From assembly GCA_026210745.1 (NCBI GenBank), contig CP110631.1:248001-312000 (forward strand): 64,000 nucleotides of DNA, read 5' to 3'. Source of the stretch: Exobasidium rhododendri (Eukaryota; Basidiomycota; Exobasidiomycetes; Exobasidiales; Exobasidiaceae). Below are positions 10,860 to 20,729 of the stretch, piece by piece. The first letter of the stretch is position 1. The number at the start of each line of letters is the position of its first letter. Position numbers and translations under genes: made by a program. The notes below the pieces were generated by a model. It saw only the letters and a program-made list of their open reading frames with translations. It was not told where the DNA came from and ran no database searches.

Positions 10860-11412
10860 TCAGGCCTTGTTGGCAGCTTTGGTGAGAACTCGAGAACTAC
10901 CACCGCCGCGATGTAATCGAAATTGAGAGGATGACGCTGTGATGGCTGATCCGGTGGTGTAGTAGCCTGTGCTAGGGCCTTCGAGAGGAATCTAGATGAG
11001 GAGGGAAAAAGAAGCGACAAATTCCCAGCTGAGTCAACCCTTCAAGAACACATCCGCGGCGTATGTGCTCACAGTATCACTGGTAAAATGTGCTGCAGAG
11101 GAGCCCATGGAAGAATGTCGATCTGGATTCTGCGCCTTCTGCTTCTCAATCTCTTTCATCCAAATGTCGACTTGAGATTCCTTATCTTCTTTCTTCTTTG
11201 CTTTACAGAAAAGACCACCTATGCAACGCTTCTCCAAGAAGGTCTGAGGATGTACTCGTGTCAGCCGTCCCGCTCCATACCTCAACGTATTCATAGATTC
11301 TGCTTACCTCCTCGTCGTGGCCAGCGAGAGCACGAGTGGTAATCAGAGGTTGCGCGAGAGTCATGTGAGACAGGGCGAAGAGGCCAATGCCAGCCAAGAT
11401 ACTAAGTTTCAT
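10860..11412 (-). CDS. Small secreted protein D (candidate effector, Kex2-like site, C-x-GGL-x-C motif)
   Basis: Three exons: 11412-11308, 11243-11073 and 10991-10860, giving 135 aa. Both introns are phase 0 and every exon is a multiple of three. A frame that ignores the second intron stops at 11034, but a GTGAGC donor at 11072 and an ATCTAG acceptor at 10992 lead into a well-behaved third exon, with a TTGAC branch-like site before it. A signal peptide (MKLSILAGIGLFALSHMTLA) is followed by QPLI. Exon 2 begins TFLEKRCIGGLFCKAKKK: LEKR is a Kex2-type dibasic site that would release a peptide starting CIGGLFC. The rest is hydrophilic, with a Lys/Glu-rich stretch, then Ser/Gly/Arg-rich. No known domain. 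The exon architecture resembles secreted proteins A-C at 60.6-63.9 kb. Confidence 0.65.
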
Positions 11413-12564
11413 CCTGTCTAGTTTTATTTGTGGAAGGACTGTGGAATACTCTGAGGAAGAAGAAAGAGATCGGAAAGAGGAAGTCTGACGATGGCAAATT
11501 CTTCTTGTCGGTGCCCGTGTTGGCTCTCATCTTCATGCGCATTACATGGCTCCTCTTCTGCGCCATCACTTGCTCGGTCTTCGTCTGCTACAGGATCGCG
11601 TTAAATTCTTTATCAGCTTTGTACACCTCGTTCACCCTCTTGCGGTCCTGCGAAGAGTCACAGAAGCTATGCCGAGAGGGATGAAGATAGAAGCACAGTG
11701 ATCACTGTCAGTCATCTTCGAAGCTTATCTCTGAGATCCATACCAAGACTCAGATCTCTGCGAGGCCCCTACATCGTCCAAGTATCTTGCCCAATCCCTG
11801 TAAGGTCACGCATTGCACGCTCTCCTTTCACAGAGAAACGCTCTTGTGACGCACCGGCCTCCTTCTTCATAAAGATGCGCTTTCTATTTTGGGTAGAGCT
11901 ATTTCATCATCGAAAAGGCAGCTAGTCCCTGCACGTTTATGCATGTCCGGGCAATTCTCTCTCTCTCTCCAAATTAATTAGAAAAGAAGTTGGGCCCCCT
12001 TCCTCCCTTTCTCGCTTCCTGAAAGCCTCCAAGAAAGTTTCTTGCTCACTATATTTTCCGTGTCGAGGTTGACGATCCGGGAGCATTTGCAGAATCGGCG
12101 GCACATCTCTGTATCTCGAGATATACTACACTTGTTCTGCACAGGTGTATATTAAGAAAGAGCCGCGAGAACGGGTCGCTTCGACGACGTTTCAACGGTC
12201 TTCTCTTGAGGATTTTGATATAGTGTTTGAGGGAAGAGCTAACGATTGTGGTACGATTCCGGCGGGGACTTTTCGATTGAAATAGAACGCAGCTTAATCT
12301 CAAGTCCATCACTCGCACTCCTCGCCTTCCTGTTTGTCCTTCTATGTCCGGTCGAAAGAGGAAGGAACTTCTCCACGGAAGAGGGGGAGGGCCTCCCCTG
12401 TACGTACAGAGTACTACAATTGAGTCCTCACTATGCCCACCATCGGTAGCGGATTTTTTTTGCTGCTGCTTCGGCATTGACTCGAGCTGAGTGCAGAATG
12501 AATAAGAAGGGTGACTTGTCCCTCCGCCGGTCACACGATAGTTCCCCCCGGGGTATAGCCTGCG
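11413..12564. other. Divergent intergenic region, secreted protein D / lipase
   Basis: About 1.15 kb. No ORF with convincing composition on either strand and no tRNA-like B box. Presumably the shared upstream region of two genes for secreted proteins. Confidence 0.45.
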
Positions 12565-14202
12565 ATGTTCGCTTCATTGTCTTTGTTCTTGGTAGTATCT
12601 CAGCTTGTCATAGCACCCTTCGCCGTTGCTACACCGGTCCGACTAGCAATCCGAGATACGTCACCATCTACTACACTTCCTCCTTCGCAAGACCCGTTCT
12701 ACGTCGTACCAGACAACATTGCTTCGTACAAGAGGGGCAGCATCATCCGATCTCGTCGAATACCGACGAATACCGGCTTCGGTGATGCAGCCGGAGACGC
12801 CTATCAACTCCTCTTCAGGACAAACGGTGTGAATCTTCTGCCCGATGCAACAGTCACCACTGTCGTCGCCCCCAAAGTTCCAGCGAAAGGCCACCCCAAA
12901 GTCGTAGCCATTGCCACGCCACAAGATTCTCCCGCATTCGATTGCTCTACCAGCTTTGCGCTCTACCCAGGTGAGGCTCATCTTCGCTTGACTCATGAAA
13001 AGATTTCAGTATGTTTATCCCTCCGCTCTTGATCAGACTCATCCTCCAACGAGACAAGCGAAGTCACGAGTGGTCTTCTCGAAGGGAACGCTGCGCTCTA
13101 TAACGGCTACTATGTCACGATTCCCGACCTGGAGGGTTCAAAGGTGGGTCCCTTTCTAACATAGCGCCTTATTGACCATTGATTACTGACTTTATCGAGG
13201 TGACTGTAGTCCGCCTTCATTGCCTACTCGGAAGGTCAGGTGGTCCTGGACAGCATTCGAGCGATAGCCAACCACAGAAAGACGATCCCGAACAGTAAAG
13301 GCTACAAAGCTGCCTTGACCGGTTACAGTGGTGGAGGACATGGATCTGCCTGGGCTGCTCAGCTCGCTTCCACATACGGCAAAGGCATTCCCATCGTTGC
13401 CTTGGCTGCTGGTGGAGTGCCTGTCGATCTGGAAGCAACACTAAACTTCCTTGACGATACTACGCAATCGTCACTTGTCTTTCTTGCTTTGGCGGGCCTG
13501 TCCAATGCTTATCCCAAAGTAGACAAGTACTACAAGAGTATCTTGAGACAAAATGGAACGGACGCACTGGCGCTGGTCAGAACAGGAGCGTATTGCACCC
13601 CTCAAGCAGGAGTAGCACTTGCAAATAAGAGTTTTGTTGGGAGTACGAAAGTCAAGTATCCCAACAAGGCAAAGATCGTGCAAGACACCTTCGACGAGAA
13701 CTTCCTGGGGCGGCATCAGAAGCCGATCACAGATGTGGGTGTGGAAGATGTCCGGTTGATGCCGTGTCCGCTTGATAGTCTGAAGCCGACGACTCCTATC
13801 CTTCCCTTTCCGCAGTTCCCAGTCTACTTAGTGCACAGCATAGTAGACACTACGGTCCCCTTTGGTCCGGACAATCTCTATTACGAGTCGCAGTGCTCCC
13901 AAGGTGCCAAGATTCTCTTCAGTGCCGTGCCTACCGGCGATCATGGCCCCACAGTGAGTGGAAAATTGACGTGCTTGCTTTTGTTCCTTGACTGATCGTC
14001 CCTGTGTTACCTGCAGGGCATCCGAGCTCTTGCGCCGTTCACCGAGTTCATCAAGCAGGCTTTCGAGGGCGAAGCACATCTCTGCAGCTGCCGAAAGATA
14101 CCTGACTTTACCTTCGCGTTGAACAGCTCTTTGGCAAGTGAAGCCGTTGGCCCTGCCTTGCACGCCCAACTTCAGCAGCTGCTGCTGGCCAGTGAGACGT
14201 AG
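12565..14202 (+). CDS. Secreted triacylglycerol lipase, Candida antarctica lipase A (LIP) family
   Basis: Exons 12565-12970, 13037-13143, 13210-13953 and 14017-14202, giving 480 aa. The signal peptide is MFASLSLFLVVSQLVIAPFAVA. The mature start DPFYVVP..IASYKRGSIIRSRRIPT and the SK-SAFIAYSEGQVVLDSIRAI segment follow CAL-A closely. The nucleophile elbow is GYSGGGHG with Ser211; Asp384 (HSIVDTTVPF) and His416 (TGDHG) complete a Ser-Asp-His triad in the expected order. A lid-like region lies between. CAL-A-type enzymes are secreted, thermostable lipases that release fatty acids from glycerides, and they are common in smut-type yeasts. A potential N-glycosylation site (NGT) is visible at about residue 286. 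Residue matches to CAL-A are recalled from family knowledge. Length (480 aa) is close to the family norm (about 460). Confidence 0.93.
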
Positions 14203-14921
14203 GAGCAATGAGTCACCGAGACCGTGTCGCCTGCTTCCTCCTCACTTGTACCTATACACAACGATACTCCTTCTTTTTCTCCCTTAATAGATTTGCAATA
14301 GACCTGTGCACCTGCCGCAAAGGAAAGAGGGAGCCACGTCAAGCGGTAAGCTGGCTTTGAAGTGATGCGACAGTGTACGCCAAGCCATGTGGGAGGATGG
14401 CCTGACGAGGCGATGCAATTTCTACCCCCTTTCCGCCTCCAGCCCTTGCAAGTGTACGTAGTTGTACTGTGTTCAGTGCTTTCATCGTCGAATGGAGGTC
14501 TCTTGGCAGTGGCTTCACCATCACAGCATAGAGAAGAGGCGGTCACTGTGCAGAGCCTCGCCGCCATCAAGTTTCCCTACATCGCATTGGATTGCATTGG
14601 AATAGACCGCCTTCAATGTGCTGGCTATGCTAGGCAGAATGGCACTGTCTTCACTGAGACAGCCGCTGATCGGGCTTTCATCTACTTGCTGTGAAGGTGT
14701 TGGCGGCACGTATCTTTCTATCTGTCCAGGCACTGCATTTTAGGTGATGGCAGTGTAGGTATGCTGCTGGTCCAGAATGTACTTTCTAGCATATAAGTCG
14801 TAGGCGGGTCACCTAGATTCGTCTATATCTCGTTCGTTTCCCATCTCCTTCCAGTCTTCCTCCTCTCTGAAAATAGCAGCCGGTCTGTCTTGCAGTTCAT
14901 ACCTCCCGGAAAGGTTTGCAG
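14203..14921. other. Intergenic region, lipase / secreted protein E
   Basis: About 0.7 kb with no supported gene. Small antisense frames in 14172-14733 have no domain or signal peptide. It should carry the lipase 3'UTR and the promoter of protein E. Confidence 0.45.
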
Positions 14922-15648
14922 ATGTCGGCCAAGTTCACTTCTCTGCTCGTACTCTTCAACGCTCTGATCTGCGCAGAAGTACTAGCTGCACCAGTGCCTG
15001 GTAAACCCTTCGGTGGCTGTTTCGGTGGTCTCTGTGATGGCGGCGGCAAAGGACAAAGTCCAGAGACGCAGCATCATGGCACCGTTCCAGACTTTCGACT
15101 GCGGCCGGGGCCGGAAACGTCTTCGTCTCCTCTGCCTTCTCCCATCGGGGGAGTTCGCGCCTCCTCTTCCAACTATGAGACGACATTCAACGGCGGACTG
15201 CCTCTGCCTCCCAACTATCAGTGAGTCTGGGTTACCCATACTCACATCATCTGTACCTCACGTATGATGCCCTAATCTGACCTCCTCGCATCTTCCAATC
15301 TTGTCAAGAGGAGCGATAAGCCCTTACAACTATGTGCCGCAACCCCCGGCATCTTCGCGAAACAAGAAAGAAGCGAAGCCTAAGCGGAAGTGAGTCTGTT
15401 CGGGCTTGAGGTGGTTCGTGTGAAGCATGCTGGTGCTGATAGAGACTTGCCTCATCTCATCTCATCTCTCATCCTCGCGCGTCACCTCCTTTTCGTCACT
15501 ATGTGCACACAGGAACAAGAACACCGACTGGTCGAGTGAACCGCAGGACCTACCGCCCCCACCGAGTCAGTACCAGTATCAGACCCCACCTGATAGCACC
15601 TATTATCCACCCTGGGCTCAGTACACGCGTGGAAAGTATCCCATGTAG
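14922..15648 (+). CDS. Small secreted Pro/Gly-rich protein E
   Basis: Exons 14922-15220, 15309-15389 and 15513-15648, giving 171 aa; both introns are phase 2. ATG 14922 (MSAKFTSLLVLFNALICAEVLA) starts a good signal peptide. The mature protein begins APVPGKPFGGCFGGLCDGGGKG, with two closely spaced cysteines in a C-F-G-G-L-C context similar to C-I-G-G-L-F-C of protein D. The remainder is disordered: Ser/Pro-rich, then a basic KKEAKPKRK stretch, then Tyr/Pro-rich repeats (QYQYQTPP, TYYPPW). No enzyme domain. It is likely extracellular or cell-wall associated and a candidate effector by composition only. The acceptor at 15308 was chosen because the next AG breaks the frame. Confidence 0.65.
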
Positions 15649-16725
15649 CGCGAAGTCGTCATGAGAAACGAAGCGTGGACCAGGAGCAGCCGACGAACGG
15701 CCCCCTCTTCTTTTCATCGTAGCTCATTTCCCCTGGTATAGAGGGGCCTATGGTGCCGCATATGTCTACCGAGAAAGCAGTCGTGATAGAGGTAGAGTGC
15801 GTACCTCCCTGTCACTCAAATAAATCTATAATCCTGAGTAAACATCGAATAGTGCACGTGTGGCAAATCGTCCGACGCCGCACACCATCCCAGGTCGTGT
15901 GCGCACGACATCCTCGGCGTCCGCGCAACATCTCCATTCAGATTGAGTTCATCTTCCGCGCTTGAAATGTAGGGCCTGAAATGTGGAAGGGAATGAATGT
16001 CACTTATAACGCATATCTTTCTTTTACCCACGGAAAGTAGATAGAGAGAAGGCGTGAAACGAGGCGAGCTCGGAAAAGTGTAGAAGTTTTCCTTCCCTAA
16101 AAGAGATATTTATAAGTGGAAAATTGGGCGGGACTTTTCCACCCGCCGGCATCCAGACTTTTATCCTGTAATGAAATTTTCAACTTTGTATTGCTGTGTC
16201 GTTCCTGCTCCCGCATTACTAATGGAACGCAGACCGTCGGCACTGGAATATCCCCCTACCGGCATTTCGCATTCTAGTAAGCAATTCAGGCCAAATGAAC
16301 ACAAAATAACAAAAACAAAAGTTTAGGAAAGCCAAAAAGTTTTACAGCATCATAGGGGGGGAACTGCAGAGGGGGACCCTAATTAGATTGGAACTGTGGT
16401 ACTGTCTGTGTACTCTATCATCTAAAACGGCGGCACGCTCAGTACTGCATGTGTGCGTCTCACGTCCCTGCGATGTGCCGAAAGTCGTTCATAGGGCCAA
16501 CGACTGACTCCCTTGGTCAAATGTAAATAAGGGCCCAGTCTACCTACGCCTTGACAGCCCTTACCACTCCTGCCCTTGTCCAGGCACCGCTTATACACCC
16601 ACACTCACACAAGCGATATATGCCTTGACTGCTTCACATATATATATATATATACACTTCCTATCATATACATGGCTATCGTCTCCTTAGAGTAGAGACG
16701 ACATCGTGCTATAATAACGCTCATC
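15649..16725. other. Intergenic region upstream of the LicD-like gene
   Basis: About 1.1 kb, AT-rich in parts. Holds an interrupted palindrome (GTGGAAAA 16116-16123 / TTTTCCAC 16135-16142 flanking a GC-rich core) and an AT dinucleotide run near 16636-16655. No coding exon supported. Confidence 0.45.
16636..16655. repeat. AT dinucleotide microsatellite
   Basis: Alternating A/T run about 20 bp long, roughly 70-90 bp upstream of the LicD-like start codon. Could act as a TATA-rich promoter element or simply be a microsatellite. Confidence 0.8.
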
Positions 16726-18243
16726 ATGCTGCTTCTGCCATCACACTACGACAAATACGAGCCACTCAACAAGAATGCAAGCAACTTCTTGGGCAAGATA
16801 CACCAGAGGAGGATCATTGGGATATCTCTCGTGCTCTTTGGACTGCTGGGTGGCTACCAGGTGTACAGGGTGTACAGCGACTATGGTGGACTGAACGGCA
16901 GCTGCTCTTCCACTTTGCCATGTCACGCAGCCACCTCCACCACATCACCATCCAACAACGTCAGCACAATCGAGGTACTGGTGGGAGCCAAGACGAACAC
17001 CTCATCATTGAGTCTCGGTGAAGGTGACGCCATCTCGACGGATAAAGCGCACGAAGTCCACAAGATCGACTTGCCACACATCAGCGATCAAGCCAGTACA
17101 GTCTACTATATCGACGAAGCAGACTGGCACATGCCCACCGACGTCACTTTTCTCCCGAACGACCCGCGCTTTCGCTCAAGGTTCCGACCCTTCTTTCGCC
17201 AAGACAAGGAGGATATTCATCGAGAGAAGGGATTCGGCACACCGATGGACCTGCAGGAAGCCCCCTTCATTCGACGCTCGCTCTATCGTCATCTCCTCCA
17301 GTCCTTTCAAACCTTTTCTCAAGCTCACGACTTTCACTTTTGGCTGGCGCACGGGACTTTGCTAGGTCAGAAATGGTGAGTGTGAAGTTTGCTCGTACTG
17401 TTGTTTCTCCTCACAACCCACTAATGCCTTGGCTTCTTGTTGTTGCGAATTTGCTCCAGGGGACAGAAGATCATGTCTGGGGACTCGGATGTGGACCTGC
17501 AGTGCAGTCTAGGGGCTTTGCATCGACTGCTTCCCCACCAGAACCAGCTGTGGGAAGACCGATTCGAGTTGGTGATCAATCCCCACTACCTGATCAGAAA
17601 GACGAGGAACTTCCGCGGATTGGGACTCGACAAGAATGTCATTGATGCCCGCTGGATCGACATTCTGACCGGCCACTACATCGATATCACCGCGCTATCG
17701 AGCATGACAGCCGATAAACCGGCACTTGATGTCGCTCCCTTTGATGGCACAAAGCTGACAAGGATCGTGCAGGATAAGTCGCCACATCGCTACAGTCTCC
17801 ACACCATCACACCAACGAGACGATGCAAATTCGAAGGCATGGACATGTGGTGTCCGAATGAGCCCGAAGTGATCCTTCAAGAAGAGTACAAACAGTTTGA
17901 ATTGCCTCACTTCCAGACGTGGCGATTCAACGAGACCATCCAGGCTTTCAACGAGGTCACTTGCTTGCAGTTGGTCGACATGTACCGAGAGCCGACTGCA
18001 CAGAATTGCGACACGGAGTGTCGATCGGTGGTACGCCATGAAAGGCATCTCAATTGGAATCACCTGATCATGCACGGAGATGGAGGGTCAACGAAGAGAG
18101 GATGTGTGCTCAAGGTCTCGTGGAAGGACGAAGAAGACAACGACAAAACGATCACTCGGGAATACTGGGGTCGTGCGGTGCCTACCGATGTCATCGTCTT
18201 CCGGAACACGCTGAACCACACCGAAGCCGCCGTTGTAATCTAA
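16726..18243 (+). CDS. LicD/fukutin-family phosphotransferase-like type II membrane protein
   Basis: Two exons, 16726-17375 and 17460-18243, giving 477 aa. A short cytosolic N-terminus is followed by one TM segment near residues 30-48, so the catalytic part should face the Golgi lumen. The LicD signature is present and spans the splice junction: H209-G-T-L-L-G, W217, then G-D-S-D-V-D (D225, D227, D229), the nucleotidyl/phosphoryl-transfer acidic triad. The family includes bacterial LicD phosphorylcholine transferases, animal fukutin/FKRP (ribitol-phosphate transfer) and fungal Mnn4-like proteins needed for mannosylphosphate addition to N-glycans. By analogy this protein may decorate secreted glycans with a phosphodiester-linked group. 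A histidine-rich active-site neighbourhood and several NxT/S sites are also seen. Converges with the P450 gene. Confidence 0.83.
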
Positions 18244-18371
18244 TAGAAAGAGAGAGAGAGAAGAACAGACTGACTGCCGTTGCTTCGGTAGTCTCATTGT
18301 TGTAATTGTAATTGTACTATTGTAATGCATTATCCCCCTCTACCATCCACACTGTCTAGATCCGAGCTGGC

Positions 18372-20210
18372 TCACTTGCGTACGTAAGCGAGGCGTACTT
18401 GCTGGAGAGGGGGGTGAAGGAGTGATCAACAGTGAGCGTGCTTAATTCCCCCCCCCCCCCTTTCCCATCACCATGCTCTTACACCTGCTCACCTTGACTG
18501 GCTTCTTGGCATGGTCGTCATTCGGATGAGGTCGAGGCAGCGTCCTGTCGGAGAAGGCGGCCCCCCTCGAGTCTACCGAGGAGTAGTCAAACGAGAGCAG
18601 GAAACAGGCACAAAGGATCTTGATATCCAGCTTGGCCAGTCTCGTACCCAAGCAAGGGCTTCGGCCTGCTCCCCATGCCAAGAACTGATACTCTTCCGAC
18701 CCTTCCTTGCGAGCGTAGAAACGATCGGGGTCCCATTCCAGGGGGTCAGGATAGATGGACGCATCAAAGTGCACCTTTGCCATCCAGAAAGCCATAAAGT
18801 CGCCGCTTTGTAGCGTGCCTCCGCCGAAAGAGACTGGTGACGAGGAAGCCTTCCCTTGAGCGCCTTGAGGAGGATTGTAGTGACGCAAGGAGACAATGTT
18901 GACGAGATGGCGTAGCGTCTCTGCTAGACATGCTTCCAGGAAGGGCATCTTGCTTTCCCATGCATCCAGCGGTATCCGGGAGACCCTCTCCTCGATGGAC
19001 AGCTGAGCAAGGAAGGGAGACAAAAGAGCGATCAGACTGAATGCTTCATGACTCGGGTTAGTAGATTGTAGCACTCTCTCTCTCACCTCTGCGCAGTCCT
19101 CTCCCTTCTTCTGCTGCATCGCGGCGAACAGCTCCTCTCGCAGGCGAAGAGCGACGTCCGGTCTCGTCCCTATCCACAGCAGCAAGTAGGCAGCATCTCC
19201 GGCCGTCTGAGCGATTCCAGCAAACAGAGCCAGGAGAATGAAGTTTGAAATGGCCAACGTCGAAGCACCTCCATCCACCATCTCTTGCACAAAGTCGTCC
19301 TCTTTGACGTTGCTCGTCTTCCTCGCTTCGATGGTGCACGAAAGCTCTCGATGTAATCTGCCAACACTGAACAGCTTCTTCATACTCGAAAAGGTAGGTA
19401 TCCATGGGAACATTGCCGAGATGTAGACGGGACGTTCCTGAAAGTGCCAAAAGAGTTTGGAGATCTTACCCAACTTCTCCTCATCTTTGGTGTGCTCAGC
19501 ACAGCCTACCGCATGATTGATGAGGCGGAATACGAGCTGTGACGGGGGGAAGAGAGTGTTTAGTCAACGCAGTTCATCGGTGTCTCTTCGATGTGCCTCA
19601 CCCTGTATATCGTGTCGTGCGTGTCGATGGTGCCGCTGCATGGTAGCCCATTGAATGCTTCCATGCAGTACGAAGCGATGCCCGGGATGAGACCTTGTAG
19701 ATGCGTCGAAGTAGTCAGCTTGCGCACTTTCGACAGCCCGAATGACTGTTCCTTTGCTGCCGTCTCTTCTGCTTCCTTTGTCACATTCGTCGTCCACCTT
19801 GGCAGGCGAGGGGTAGAACCGATCAACACTTCATAGGCGTTCTTCAACCCGGCATATCGATCGTGGTACAACACCGCAGCGTCACAATGTCTGCCCGATG
19901 CAACGAGGATGTTACTACGCAGGTTCAAGCGCATGCCATGCACGACCTCATCTCCATCGCTCTCTTCCGGTCGACCAAGGACAGATTGCAGCAGGCCAGT
20001 CCGATCAGAGTAAAATTTCAGTGCACCCAGACCAGCGAAAGGGAGAGCTCTGTACACCTTTTGGTGGCTCGATGGTCGTCCATGCAGTGATGCAGGTGGT
20101 GTGACGAGTTGATAGAGCAGTAACAAAAATGCCACCACTACAGCGCCGATCAAAATGGGCGAATCATAAAGGGAGAAGGTAAAGGCTGGACTCGCTACCT
20201 CTCTGAGCAT
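18372..20210 (-). CDS. Cytochrome P450 (membrane-anchored, CYP7/CYP8/CYP51-like heme motif)
   Basis: Three exons: 20210-19602, 19536-18493 and 18401-18372, giving 560 aa. The last exon is only 30 nt and adds QVRLAYVRK, a typical P450 C-terminal beta strand. Without that splice the frame would read through a C13/G13 tract into a Gly-rich tail, so I prefer the spliced form. An N-terminal anchor lies near residues 16-36. The ExxR motif is E409-T-L-R412. The heme loop F-L-A-W-G-A-G-R-S-P-C-L-G has Cys498 as iron ligand. The I-helix segment (FAGIAQTAGDA) lacks the usual (A/G)GxD/E-T order, which is seen in some fungal and animal CYP7/8-like lineages. Monooxygenase on a lipophilic substrate in the ER; substrate unknown. 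Confidence 0.87.
18448..18460. repeat. C13 homopolymer within the last P450 intron
   Basis: Thirteen consecutive C on the plus strand (G13 on the coding strand), inside the intron 18402-18492. Prone to slippage and to sequencing error, but intronic under the model preferred here. Confidence 0.9.
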
Positions 20211-20729
20211 CGAGGAGTGTTCGTTTTTTCGAGGAGAGGGAGGCAGGCGGACGGCGGAAGATGTGTCATTTTCTGCATTGGTGCTGTACCTGTCGGCAAT
20301 TTTATATGATTATAGGAGCGCCCCTCCTCTCCATGTCACATTTGCCGGGGAGGATGCGGTCCTGTCAAATTATGGCAGGGCAGCGCTAGAAGTGCAAATC
20401 GGTTCGAGAGTCTAATTGAAGGCGTTGCGGAATCACTCGTCTCCGCGGCTTGGCACACCTCTTGCCCCCTCTAGGCGTCAGTATCGTTTCCGCGGAATAA
20501 GTGCAGACTTCACCTCCCCTTGATGCTTGCCTGATACTAACAGCCGCGCAGGGATGTTTACCCGGTCAGTGTATGACAAGAGTGTCAAAATATCGTGGTG
20601 CACGATGGGACGACACTAGATGCCTATTAGAGGAGAAACGATGCATGGTTTTAATAAAATAGTACAAGATGATGATGACTTCGGCGCTTTTCCTCTCCCC
20701 CCTCTCTTTCTTATTGATCTGCTTGATCT
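20211..20729. other. Intergenic region, P450 promoter / GT32 3' end
   Basis: About 0.5 kb between two minus-strand genes. No exon or RNA gene seen; a ggttcgag stretch near 20401 does not extend to a tRNA B box. Confidence 0.4.

Noticed and set aside
10457-10885. 142-aa open frame on the plus strand
   Set aside because: Overlaps the end of secreted protein D on the other strand; very basic, irregular composition, no motif.
11034-11072. Stop codon at 11034 as the end of protein D
   Set aside because: Splicing at 11072/10992 gives a better third exon (phase 0, good branch site, balanced composition), so the stop is taken as intronic.
20401-20420. tRNA B-box-like GGTTCGAG
   Set aside because: The downstream bases do not complete GGTTCGANTCC and no acceptor or anticodon arm can be formed.
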